Of a stretch of DNA of 64,000 nucleotides, positions 18,863 through 27,509 are shown piece after piece. The DNA is from Granulicella arctica (GTDB taxonomy: Bacteria; Acidobacteriota; Terriglobia; Terriglobales; Acidobacteriaceae), in the NCBI RefSeq assembly GCF_013410065.1, contig NZ_JACCCW010000002.1, forward strand, positions 868,001-932,000. The letters are read 5' to 3'. The notes under the pieces were generated by a model. The model saw only the letters and a list, made by a program, of their open reading frames with translations. It was not told the origin of the DNA and searched no databases. The position numbers and the translations under genes are program-made. The stretch's first letter is position 1. Each line of letters begins with the position of its first letter.

Positions 18863-18951
18863 AACAGAACTAGCTTACAGGATTAGAGGAGAGTGGCTTC
18901 AATGGGAGTCAGTTGAAGTCTATGTTTCCTCCTGTAATTTACGGGCAGGAA

Positions 18952-19728
18952 TCATGAAGCTCCAAGCCACTCGTGTTCCTCTAGTGAGTGATCATGATTT
19001 GGTTCAGGGATAACGGCGGGTAGGGACGGTTGCGAGGCCGCTCCATCGCGAAAGCGATAACCGACATATGGATCAGTAAGAAGGTAGCGAGGGTGAGCAG
19101 GATCGTCTTCAATTTTCCTTCGTAGCTGGCGCATGTACGTTCTCAGGTATTCGACCTGGTCACGAAACTCAACTCCCCAGATAGAACTTAGCAGTTTTCG
19201 ATGACCTACGGCGCGCCCCTGGTGACGCATTAGGTAGTGCACTATGTCGAACTCAGTTGGAGTCAGGTGGATGACAGTACCTCGCTTGAGAAAGACTCTG
19301 CGATTACTATGGATCTCCATCTCTCCTATAGCGATAACACCGTTTGAAGACTTATCAATAGGTTGGGCGCGGCGTACGACAGCTTTGACTCGAGCAACTA
19401 GTTCACGGACTGCGAACGGTTTCGTCACATAGTCGTCGGCACCTGCCTCCAGCGCTTCCACCTTGTCGTCCTCTGCATCGCGCACTGTTAACATAAGGAT
19501 TGGCAGAGTCGGAGCGATCTTACGGATCGCACGGCAAGCTGCGATGCCACCCATGCCTGGCATATTGATATCAAGTAGAACGGCATCGAACTGAGAAAGC
19601 CCAATAAGAGAGACTGCTTCTTCGCCACGCGCAGACTCGAATGTGTCAAAACCAAGTCCTCGCAAGGTCTTGCTGATTACCTGACGGATAGCACTTTCAT
19701 CATCTACGACTAACAGTCTTATCGCCAC
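18952..19728 (-). CDS. OmpR/KdpE-family response regulator
   Basis: This 258-aa regulator has a receiver domain with the acidic pair Asp9-Asp10, phosphorylation site Asp53 (LLDINMPGM), Thr81 and Lys103 (VTKPF). A winged-helix DNA-binding domain occupies about residues 130-230 (HLTPTEFDIVHYLMRHQGRA ... YLRTYMRQLRRKIE ... YVGYRF). The arrangement is closest to KdpE. A 30-residue C-terminal tail (PSLPAVIPEPNHDHSLEEHE) is extra. The start is GTG, with GAGG 5 bases upstream. It lies 10 bases after the sensor kinase gene, so the two are one operon. No Kdp potassium ATPase genes are nearby; the divergent neighbours are a porin and an APC permease. Confidence 0.92.
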   Translation of the reverse strand: MAIRLLVVDDESAIRQVISKTLRGLGFDTFESARGEEAVSLIGLSQFDAVLLDINMPGMGGIAACRAIRKIAPTLPILMLTVRDAEDDKVEALEAGADDYVTKPFAVRELVARVKAVVRRAQPIDKSSNGVIAIGEMEIHSNRRVFLKRGTVIHLTPTEFDIVHYLMRHQGRAVGHRKLLSSIWGVEFRDQVEYLRTYMRQLRRKIEDDPAHPRYLLTDPYVGYRFRDGAASQPSLPAVIPEPNHDHSLEEHEWLGAS

Positions 19729-19738
19729 ATTTGCCTCT

Positions 19739-21283
19739 CTAATGTATGGTTATTCCGTTTTGACTATGTATTGGCAAGGACAAGTTGAAAGTAGTACCTT
19801 CCTGCTCGTCGCTAATTACCCAGATATGTCCGGCATGGGCTTCCGTTACTCTGCGTGCGAAGGATAAGCCGATGCCAGTTCCCGGGGCAGAGTATCTATG
19901 GTCCGCACAACGATAGAAGCGGTCGAAGATACGTTCGCGATCTTCAAGTTGAATAACTGGACCCTGGCTGTGAACGGAGATGAGTAACTCCTTGCTACTC
20001 TCCGAAGCAGAGATACGTATTGGGGTTCCAGTCCTGGAGTATTTGGCAGCATTGTCCAAAAGTTCCTTTAGCGTGGAGGCGATCATGTCATGGTCGGCGA
20101 CAATGCGGAGATCCTGATTGTGGAGCACGACATTGATTAATGGAGTTACAGCTCGTCCCTCGCCGCGCTCTGACCATTCGCGATGAAGCTCCTGAACAAC
20201 CTCTTGAATCAGTGTTGGAACGGAGACTGTCTCTGTCTCCAGGCAGATCTTTGCTCCATCTATTCTCGCCGTCTGAAGTAAGCGGGATGCCAACTCATCC
20301 AATCGCATGGACTGCTCGTCGATCAATACCGTAAGCTGACTTTGAAGCTCATCGAGATGTCCTATCTCGAGCAGGCCAGAGCTTGCAGCTCGAATAATCG
20401 TGAGCGGAGTTTTGAAGGCATGCGCTAGTCCGTCAAGGACGGTAGTGCGAAGTTGTTCGGTTTGGCGCGCAGCTTCTGCAACTCCTTCGCTTGTAAAAGC
20501 GCGGTGGCGGTCTAAGGTAAGCGCGACGAGCGATGACAACGAATTCATCGTCAGGGGGCTGATTTTCCCTATCACGAGGAGAGCTCCAATGGGCTCTTCC
20601 GCAAGCACCAACGTTCTTTGGTGCAGATCAGGGGGCATGTCATCCGGGAGTACGAGATCTCTGATAACTCGTTCGGCGATGGGTTCAAGGGGAAAGGGCC
20701 ACCGTCCAGTTGTGCTCAGCGTGTCGTTCTTTGCATTCATGATAGCGACAGCTTTCGCGTCAAACTGTCGCATGATCAGCTCTGCCATCTGACGCTCTGG
20801 TGATTCATGTAGATCGAGGAGTAATGCGCCACGGCTGATGGCGTACAGTTGCTCCAGTTCGCGTCGCTGTAGGTCTTTTTCAGCGGCGTATGTTTTTTCG
20901 CGCGATGAGACGCGACTGACCAAAAGCGCGGTTATCTCAAAGATGACAATAGCAATTCCGTTCTGAGGATCAGCTATATAAAAACTGAAAGTTGGCGGAG
21001 CGAAAAAGTAGTTCAGGCATACTACGGCGAGCAGGGAAATGATGGATGCTTGCCAGAGTCCGCAACGTACCGCGAAATAAACGATCAGCAGCAGGTAAAG
21101 AAGACCAGCCGTCGACAGATTGAGATGGAGTGCCAATCCTGACACTGTAAGCAGCAGGGTGATCAGGATGCCTGCGGCACATTGCGCGACAAAGAGAAGT
21201 CTTTTTCCAGCGAGAGAGTCTTGGAGTGAGACAAACGGCTTCGTCATTGAGGCAAGAAGTATCGACTTGGTTACCGCACTCAT
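19739..21283 (-). CDS. KdpD-like sensor histidine kinase (DUF4118 membrane domain)
   Basis: The protein has about 514 residues from the ATG at 21283 (a TTG at 21292 is also in frame). A four-helix DUF4118 domain lies at about residues 30-125 and includes FAPPTFSFYIADPQNG, a hallmark of KdpD. Then come a GAF-like region (about 140-265), the phospho-acceptor helix LDGLAHAFKTPL with His288, and the ATPase domain with N box LKELLDNAAKY and G box GTGIGLSF. The N-terminal KdpD and Usp domains that sense potassium are missing, so this is a truncated KdpD relative. It is the first gene of an operon with the response regulator, divergent from the porin gene. Confidence 0.9.
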   Translation of the reverse strand: MSAVTKSILLASMTKPFVSLQDSLAGKRLLFVAQCAAGILITLLLTVSGLALHLNLSTAGLLYLLLIVYFAVRCGLWQASIISLLAVVCLNYFFAPPTFSFYIADPQNGIAIVIFEITALLVSRVSSREKTYAAEKDLQRRELEQLYAISRGALLLDLHESPERQMAELIMRQFDAKAVAIMNAKNDTLSTTGRWPFPLEPIAERVIRDLVLPDDMPPDLHQRTLVLAEEPIGALLVIGKISPLTMNSLSSLVALTLDRHRAFTSEGVAEAARQTEQLRTTVLDGLAHAFKTPLTIIRAASSGLLEIGHLDELQSQLTVLIDEQSMRLDELASRLLQTARIDGAKICLETETVSVPTLIQEVVQELHREWSERGEGRAVTPLINVVLHNQDLRIVADHDMIASTLKELLDNAAKYSRTGTPIRISASESSKELLISVHSQGPVIQLEDRERIFDRFYRCADHRYSAPGTGIGLSFARRVTEAHAGHIWVISDEQEGTTFNLSLPIHSQNGITIH

Positions 21284-21732
21284 TTGCACCAACTCATTGA
21301 TCCGAGATCTTGGAATGGTATGCGGATAGATATTGAAAAGTGCTTCAAGAAACAGTTCTGCTTGCGGTCAAAATCCGCGGTGACTGATCTTTATCGATTA
21401 TGAGCAGATAGTAGCTGTTTATTGTCTACAAATCCATGATAATTCTCCTGCCTGGAACAAATACTGTCCAGGTACGAGTACTGAGGGGAGTTATTTTTTC
21501 ATCATCCTTATGACATCTTGATGCGCTTCCATGTCAAATGCGCTTAGCCGCACATCCGGCTCAATCGACACATTGAATGATGCTTTGAATGACCGTTCTA
21601 TCGAGGCTCGCTCCATTCTCCATAGAGAAATTGAACGGACTGGACATACCAGATTTGTAACGATTGCAATCTAAATCTGACAGCCTCCGCCGAATCGAAG
21701 GATTCGCTTGCGGATGAAAGAGAGCCTTTCCA
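21284..21732. promoter_or_regulatory. Divergent control region: sensor kinase / porin
   Basis: About 450 bases hold no convincing gene. Visible elements are an inverted repeat CCTGGA-N10-TCCAGG (21451-21472) and a perfect 10-base palindrome GATTGCAATC close to the porin start, followed by TAAATCT. The 9-mer GCAATCTAA recurs just before the APC permease start near 23830-23838. These are candidate binding sites for the response regulator encoded next door; this is inference. Confidence 0.35.
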
Positions 21733-23655
21733 TTGACCTTTACTCACCTCAGAAATGTTGACCGCTCCATCGTTGCACTTGTTCTCTTACTAGGGCTTTC
21801 GCGGGGCTCTTTCGCCGCAAGTGACGCGAGCACATCGCATACGACTCCTAGCACTGGCATGCTCCACGGAACAGTCGTTCGCGAGGACGGTATCTCGCCA
21901 ATCGGAGTTCAACTAAAGCTGAGTGGTGCAGACGGAAATGCGCTACAGCTTCTTATAGCGGATTCCGGTGGTCACTTTGAGGCATTTGCACTCACTCCAG
22001 GACGTTACGAAGTGACGCCTATGCAAGGTGGTCTGGAACGCGGGAACGGTGCTACTGTCGAGATTACTCCGGGAGGTGATGTGCTCGCTGAGGTAACTCT
22101 CCAGACCGCTTCAATGGCGGCAGCTACAGCACCAGCTGCGCCTCTGGATAATGGCTTCTTTCATCGACTGGGACGGGCCTATGCGGCGGACTGGGCTGGC
22201 AATGGTCCTGGAACTCTCACGAAGGAGCCGCGCCGTGGAACCCCAGCGCCTCTCTATTCGCCTCCGTACCCAGCTACAGATTGGCCGATTGGCGGTACCC
22301 CGACCATTGGTGTTCCAGATGGGCAGACCTACCCTTTGATGCAGGCTATCAACGAAAACAAGACTCGCGAAAAATGGTATGGATGGATCGAAGTAGGCGC
22401 GAATGGCTCTACCAACAATAAGTCCAATGCATCCAAAGGGATCGCGTCCAACTTTCCTTCGGCGTATGACGAATATGCGAATACGGTTCAGTTGGATCAG
22501 GCGGCGCTTTACTATGAGCGCATCCCCAATACGGCACAGAATGATCACTTCGATTGGGGATGGCGGCTTACGGCACTCTATGGTGTCGATTACCGATTTA
22601 CAACAGCCAAGGGCATGCTTAGCCAGCAGCTGCTTCTCAAGAATAGTCAATACGGGTTTGACCCGGTGATGGCGTACATCGACCTCTATATTCCCCATGT
22701 CGGAGAGGGAATGAATATCCGCATTGGGCGCTATATCTCTTTGCCGGACATTGAAGCGCAGCTTGCTCCCAACAACTATACCTACTCGCACTCTATTCTC
22801 TACACGTTTGACTGCTATACGCAGACTGGTGTGAATGTGACCATTAAAGCCTCGAATCACTGGACCGTGCAGGGAGGCATCTCGCCGGGCTGCGATGTAA
22901 TGCCATGGACGACGGATGCGAAGCTCACTGGCAACCTCTGCGCTACCTATACCTGGTCGAATGGTGGAGATGCTCTCAACACCTGTGCGAACAGCCTCAA
23001 CGATGGGAAGTATGCATACAACAATCTCTCTGCTTACTATGAGACGTACTATCACCGTATCAATGCTAGCTGGCACACGGACACTGAGTTTTGGTATCAG
23101 TACATGAAGGCAGTGCCCAATATGTATTGGTTCAATGGGACAGATCCAAATACGGGGATACAGTATGCTCCTACGGCTGCTACGCCCTGGCCTGAAGCGA
23201 CCTTTCAACGTGCCGGCCAAGGTGCGGTCAATCTGAACTTCGGCGCAGTCTGCCAGGACCCGAGATTGTCAGCATCGCAGCAGTCTGCACGATGCTACGC
23301 GCCGGAGCTAGCCATCACGAACTACGTTGAGCATAACTTCTGGCACAACGAGGCGTCCCTCAACATCCGCAACGAGTATGTGGATGATATTAAGGGCCAG
23401 CGGACAGGGACTCCGGCCAAGTATGAAGAGCATATGGTTGGATTCGACTTCTGGGCCGGTTCGACTATCACCTTCCGTCCGGAGCTTAGCTATACTCGGG
23501 CTTTCACAAAGTATGGTGTTTCGGCTCTTAATATTGCTCCTGGGGCTTCAATCGCTAATCTTGAAGGAGTCTCTCAAGGGGGAGCCGCAAATCCTCTGGG
23601 GTTGGGCAAAAATCAGGCACTTACCTTAGCAGCAGATTTGATCTGGCATTTCTAA
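21733..23655 (+). CDS. Outer-membrane beta-barrel porin (BBP2/OmpL-like)
   Basis: This 640-aa exported protein has a signal peptide ending near residue 29 (core SIVALVLLLGLSRGSFAA), a short Ig-like carboxypeptidase-regulatory segment (GMLHGTVVREDGISPIGVQL ... GRYEVTPMQGG), then a barrel rich in Tyr, Trp and Asn ending ADLIWHF. The barrel, with FDWGWRLTALYGVDYRFT and IDLYIPHVGEGMNIRIGRY, matches the putative beta-barrel porin-2 family. The start is TTG at 21733. It probably supplies substrate to the APC permease 211 bases downstream, an outer/inner membrane pair, and both are candidates for control by the divergent two-component system. An inverted repeat follows the stop codon. Confidence 0.82.
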   Translation: MTFTHLRNVDRSIVALVLLLGLSRGSFAASDASTSHTTPSTGMLHGTVVREDGISPIGVQLKLSGADGNALQLLIADSGGHFEAFALTPGRYEVTPMQGGLERGNGATVEITPGGDVLAEVTLQTASMAAATAPAAPLDNGFFHRLGRAYAADWAGNGPGTLTKEPRRGTPAPLYSPPYPATDWPIGGTPTIGVPDGQTYPLMQAINENKTREKWYGWIEVGANGSTNNKSNASKGIASNFPSAYDEYANTVQLDQAALYYERIPNTAQNDHFDWGWRLTALYGVDYRFTTAKGMLSQQLLLKNSQYGFDPVMAYIDLYIPHVGEGMNIRIGRYISLPDIEAQLAPNNYTYSHSILYTFDCYTQTGVNVTIKASNHWTVQGGISPGCDVMPWTTDAKLTGNLCATYTWSNGGDALNTCANSLNDGKYAYNNLSAYYETYYHRINASWHTDTEFWYQYMKAVPNMYWFNGTDPNTGIQYAPTAATPWPEATFQRAGQGAVNLNFGAVCQDPRLSASQQSARCYAPELAITNYVEHNFWHNEASLNIRNEYVDDIKGQRTGTPAKYEEHMVGFDFWAGSTITFRPELSYTRAFTKYGVSALNIAPGASIANLEGVSQGGAANPLGLGKNQALTLAADLIWHF

Positions 23656-23659
23656 CTCA

Positions 23660-23707
23660 ACCCAGTGGAAGTCTCAAAATATAGAGTTTTGCGGCTTCCA
23701 TCTGGGT
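23660..23707 (+). terminator. Imperfect hairpin after porin gene
   Basis: ACCCAG-TGGAAG (23659-23670) pairs with CTTCCA-TCTGGGT (23695-23707) apart from one bulged base, with a loop of about 25 bases. It lies directly after the porin stop and may attenuate read-through to the permease. No U-run follows immediately. Confidence 0.4.
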
Positions 23708-23866
23708 GGCCTAAAAAAATACTTTCAGCAAACCTGATCTAGTGTCATTCTGTAATCAACACATTACCCTATCCAAGATTTTCGGCTTGTCTTCGAGCCC
23801 GCGGCGTCAAATTCATGTTTTGCAATCTGCAATCTAAGCAGGCATTAATTATTTAAGGGAGTGTAC

Positions 23867-25669
23867 ATGGCAGAAGTAACCACAGGTGAGATGAAACCCA
23901 CGCTAGGCCTTACTGGCCTTACCAGCAATGCCATGGCATTGATTGCTCCCGGCGCTTTTCTTTGGCTCACTTTCTTCATTCAATCCACCACGGGAGTTAC
24001 CGGTCCATCCATGTGGATGGGTATTGTAGGGGCTTTGGTGCTCTGCTCCGCAACGGCTGTTTGTTATGCGGAGATGGCAAAGCTCTATCCTGGAACTGGT
24101 AGCTCGTACTACTTTGCAGAACGGGCTTTTCTGAACCGTGATCGCGCGTGGCGATATGCTCGTCTATCCAAGTTCATCGTTGGCTGGGCCTCACACCTCT
24201 ACTATTGGATCTATCCGGGCGTTATGGTCGGCACCATGGGGATTCTCTGCGGTTATCTGGTCGGCACGATTTGGCCGAACTTTATGAGCGCGTCGAACCC
24301 GGGGATGTTCTTCATGATGGCCGTGGCCGTTGTCTTTTCGTTTGCGGTGGCCTATATCGCTCATCGGGGCATCAGTAGTTCGACTTCGATCAATCTTGGG
24401 ATCAATGTCATTCAGATCACGGCGCTGCTGGTATTCGCTGTTCTTGCGCTGGGTTATCGTCTCAATCATCCGCCGGGGTCAGTGGCTTACCAGTTCGACG
24501 CAAGCTCTGGTGAGGCTTATACCTATGAGTTCAAGACCACGACCGCTATCGTCGCGGGTGTTTCGACTGACACTATCGTTCGCGATGCTAGCGGAGTTCC
24601 GCTACCCAAACTCGATGAGTCAGGCAAGATCGTACCCTTCCACATCAGCTATGCGGAGCATGATACCGCCGGCAACTTTCTCGCCCATCCTAATGCGCTC
24701 TCTGTCATACGTCCGCACAAGTGGAGTTGGGTCTTCATTCAGGCTACCGTTGCTATTCTTATCCTTGTCGGTTTCGAGTCTGTTACAGCCATGGGAGGCG
24801 AAGCGAAGAACGCAAAGCGCGATGTTCCTATCGCCGTTATCGTCTCGCTTCTTGTCCAAGGAGTAATGTTCTACTTCTTTGAATACTTCGCGGCTAATTA
24901 CTTTCTCAACAGCGGTTACAGCATGCAGAGCGCGACTGGTTCTGCTGCTCCCATCGGTGACATGATGGTGGTTGTTGGCGACGCACTCTTTGGCGCAGGT
25001 CGTGGACGTATCTTCATGCTCATTGAGGCTGCTACGGTCTTCCTCGCTCTCATTGGGACCACGCTTTCCTGCATGAATACAGGCGCGCGAGTCACCTACG
25101 CGATGGGCAAGGACCGTGAGGTTCGTGGCCACTTTGGCCTGTTGCATAACAAGAATCTCACGCCACATCGAGCCATTTGGACACTTGCTACGATCTCCGC
25201 CGTCATTGGTTGTATCGCCGTGTCGCTGGCTTTTGGTGATGGTGGTGCACCTGCTGCCTCTGCGATCTCCGCAATCCCACATGGCTTCTGGTCAAGTTTT
25301 GGTTACACCACGCACGATAAAATGGCTGCATTGCCCAACACGCTTTTGACCGTAACGCTTGCATCGAACTTTGGCACGTTCCTTCTCTATGCTCTTAGTT
25401 GCACGCTTTGTATTGTGGCTTATCACAAGCATGCAAACTTTAGCGTCGTCCGTCATATGCTGATCCCGCTCTTTGGCCTTTGTGCCAACCTTGCCTGCAT
25501 GTCCTTCTATCTGATCGGTCCTTTCATGGGGTATGGCACCAAGATGGAGCCATTGCTTGCCCTTGGCATCGCTGCGGTCTGGGGTCTTTATGGGGGCTTC
25601 TACTTTGTTAGCTCGGGTAAGGCTGAGGGCAAGACAACGCTTATGCAAACCCGGGTTCCATCGGCGTAA
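23867..25669 (+). CDS. APC-superfamily amino acid permease (large)
   Basis: This 600-aa inner-membrane transporter opens with a typical APC first helix (LTGLTSNAMALIAPGAFLW) and has LVGFESVTAMGGEAKNAKRD in helix 6. A hydrophilic insertion of about 80 residues (roughly 200-285) sits between helices 5 and 6 and is unusual for the family. I chose the ATG at 23867 because AAGGGAG lies 5 bases upstream; a GTG at 23861 overlaps that site. The gene follows the porin, suggesting a two-membrane uptake route for an amino acid or amine. Which substrate it carries cannot be told from sequence alone. A strong hairpin follows. Confidence 0.87.
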   Translation: MAEVTTGEMKPTLGLTGLTSNAMALIAPGAFLWLTFFIQSTTGVTGPSMWMGIVGALVLCSATAVCYAEMAKLYPGTGSSYYFAERAFLNRDRAWRYARLSKFIVGWASHLYYWIYPGVMVGTMGILCGYLVGTIWPNFMSASNPGMFFMMAVAVVFSFAVAYIAHRGISSSTSINLGINVIQITALLVFAVLALGYRLNHPPGSVAYQFDASSGEAYTYEFKTTTAIVAGVSTDTIVRDASGVPLPKLDESGKIVPFHISYAEHDTAGNFLAHPNALSVIRPHKWSWVFIQATVAILILVGFESVTAMGGEAKNAKRDVPIAVIVSLLVQGVMFYFFEYFAANYFLNSGYSMQSATGSAAPIGDMMVVVGDALFGAGRGRIFMLIEAATVFLALIGTTLSCMNTGARVTYAMGKDREVRGHFGLLHNKNLTPHRAIWTLATISAVIGCIAVSLAFGDGGAPAASAISAIPHGFWSSFGYTTHDKMAALPNTLLTVTLASNFGTFLLYALSCTLCIVAYHKHANFSVVRHMLIPLFGLCANLACMSFYLIGPFMGYGTKMEPLLALGIAAVWGLYGGFYFVSSGKAEGKTTLMQTRVPSA

Positions 25670-25676
25670 ACTGACG

Positions 25677-25712
25677 GCATCCGGCACGGAGGGTTCGCTC
25701 CGTGCCGGATGC
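25677..25712 (+). terminator. Perfect hairpin overlapping the PP2C start codon
   Basis: A 15-bp perfect stem (GCATCCGGCACGGAG with CTCCGTGCCGGATGC) closes a 6-base loop GGTTCG, starting 7 bases after the permease stop. It could terminate the permease transcript, although no U-run follows. The left arm and loop also hold GGAGG and the right arm holds a GTG start, so the same structure could hide the translation start of the next gene. Confidence 0.6.
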
Positions 25713-26526
25713 TACGGCTTCTCCTATGCTTGATCTTGAATTTGCAGAGCTTTCCGACTGTGGTCGCAGCCGTGAGCATAACGAAGACTTCGTCGGCCAT
25801 GTCCTGCCGACGTCTGCTGCGCAGGTCCAGTCCCAGGGGTGGCTCTTCGCTCTTGCGGACGGAGTTGGCGGCCACGCACAGGGGGAGGTGGCTTCGCGTC
25901 TGGCGATCGAGACCATCCTTGCAGGGTTTCGCAAGATTCCGAAGGGAGTCATGCACGCCTCGCTGCTTCCGCGTCTTGTGCAGGATGCGAACGCGGCGGT
26001 TTATGATGCTGGGCACGCAGCGAAATCCAAAGGTGCTCGGATGGGCACAACGCTGGTGGCTTGCGCCTTGCGTTTTGACTCTGCTGTGATCGCGCATGTC
26101 GGCGATTCGCGCTGCTATCTGTTTCGCAACGGCGCTGGTGGGCCGCTCACGCGTGATCATACGATGGCAGACGAACAGTTTCGCCTCGGTATCCTCTCTC
26201 AAGCTGAGGCAAAAGAGGGGGATAGTCGGCACATCCTTACTCGGTGTCTGGGGAATGATCTCTTTGTCGCTGCCGATACGATTACCGTCAATGTTATTCC
26301 GGGTGATGTCATTCTGCTTTGCTCCGATGGTCTACATGGCTACGCACCGGATGCGGCTATTTTGCATATATTGAATGCGTACCCGGACCTTGACCAGGCA
26401 GCGGCGGCACTTATCGCTGCTGCCAATAATGCTGGCGGACATGATAATGTCAGCGTGCAACTTATCCGCGTTCGCACGGTAGAACGAATGGGTCTCTACC
26501 GCGGACGCCCTTATCGACTGCTCTAA
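25702..26526 (+). CDS. PP2C-family serine/threonine protein phosphatase
   Basis: This 274-aa cytosolic metal-dependent phosphatase shows the PP2C motifs in order: SREHNEDF, FALADGVGGH (metal-binding Asp53), MGTTLVA, HVGDSRCYL, LTRDHT, LLCSDGLHG and GGHDNVSV. GGAGG lies 9 bases before the GTG at 25702, although both are inside the hairpin described separately; the ATG at 25726 lacks a ribosome-binding site but would leave all motifs intact. The stop overlaps the ATG of the kinase gene by one base (TAATG), so the two are translated together. The pair would set opposing phosphorylation states on shared targets; the targets are unknown. Confidence 0.9.
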   Translation: MPDATASPMLDLEFAELSDCGRSREHNEDFVGHVLPTSAAQVQSQGWLFALADGVGGHAQGEVASRLAIETILAGFRKIPKGVMHASLLPRLVQDANAAVYDAGHAAKSKGARMGTTLVACALRFDSAVIAHVGDSRCYLFRNGAGGPLTRDHTMADEQFRLGILSQAEAKEGDSRHILTRCLGNDLFVAADTITVNVIPGDVILLCSDGLHGYAPDAAILHILNAYPDLDQAAAALIAAANNAGGHDNVSVQLIRVRTVERMGLYRGRPYRLL

Positions 26527-27506
26527 TGCTCGTTCCCAACCTGAGTATCCATCCCGGCGATCAGCTTGATCACTACCGACTCGAGAGCATCGTCGCGACG
26601 AGCGGTATGGCCACTGTCTTTCGCGCCATCGACTCGCTGACTGGCCAACAGGTCGCTATCAAGGTTCCTCATCCCGAGGTCGAGAGTGATCCGGCGATGT
26701 TCGAGCGGTTTCAGCGTGAGGCAGAGATTGGGACCAAGCTGGATCATCCTGGGGTGATGAAGGTCTATCCGAATCCAGATCGAACCCAGGTGTATATGGT
26801 GATGGAGTGGTTAGAGGGAAGGCTTCTACGCCAGATATTGAACGAGGAGAAAAAGCTTTCTGCCGATCGAGCTGCGAAGTTGATTGTCGGCATCTGTCAT
26901 GCGCTCGAATACATTCATGCGAATGGTGTTGTCCATCGTGACCTGAAGCCAGAAAATATCATGGTCGATTCTCTGGATAATATTCGGCTCATCGACTTTG
27001 GCATTGCAGCCAATGCCGGAGCGCGGCGACTTACCTTTGCCAATTTCTCTCAGAATCTTGGCACTCCGGATTATATTTCTCCCGAGCAGGTGCGCGGAAA
27101 GCGTGGCGATGCACGCAGTGATATTTATTCGCTTGGAGTGATGCTGTACGAGATGCTTACTGGCTCCGTGCCGTTCTCCGGTCCAAACCCATTTGCGGTG
27201 ATGAACGATCGGCTGCTCAATCAGCCCCGACCACCGATGGAGCTTGAGTCGAGCATTACTCCACAGATGCAGGAGATACTCTACCGTGCGCTGGAGCGCG
27301 AGCCTAAGAATCGGTACGCAAGTGCTCGCGAATTCGCACACGATCTGCAACATCAGGATGAGGTAGGGGTCGCCGCTCGACCAGATTCAGCGAAATGGGA
27401 GAAGCGAAGATCTCCAGAATCGCGCCGTGTACTGCTTTATGTGGCGTTCGCACTGATTCCTTTGCTGATCTTTGCATTGCTTCTGGTGGTTTCCCGGCAC
27501 CACTAA
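26526..27506 (+). CDS. Membrane-anchored Ser/Thr protein kinase (PknB-like, atypical glycine loop)
   Basis: This 326-aa Hanks-type kinase has Lys46 in VAIK, catalytic HRDLKPEN (Asp139), DFG at 157-159 and the GTPDYISPEQ activation segment. A single C-terminal transmembrane helix (LLYVAFALIPLLIFALLLVV) is followed by only a few residues, so the kinase domain faces the cytoplasm and there is no extracellular sensor domain. The glycine-rich loop is degenerate: VATSGMATVF where GxGxxG is expected, with only one Gly left. All other catalytic residues are present, so activity is still likely. It is translationally coupled to the phosphatase and ends 3 bases before the convergent Amt-like gene. Confidence 0.9.
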   Translation: MLVPNLSIHPGDQLDHYRLESIVATSGMATVFRAIDSLTGQQVAIKVPHPEVESDPAMFERFQREAEIGTKLDHPGVMKVYPNPDRTQVYMVMEWLEGRLLRQILNEEKKLSADRAAKLIVGICHALEYIHANGVVHRDLKPENIMVDSLDNIRLIDFGIAANAGARRLTFANFSQNLGTPDYISPEQVRGKRGDARSDIYSLGVMLYEMLTGSVPFSGPNPFAVMNDRLLNQPRPPMELESSITPQMQEILYRALEREPKNRYASAREFAHDLQHQDEVGVAARPDSAKWEKRRSPESRRVLLYVAFALIPLLIFALLLVVSRHH

Positions 27507-27509
27507 ACT

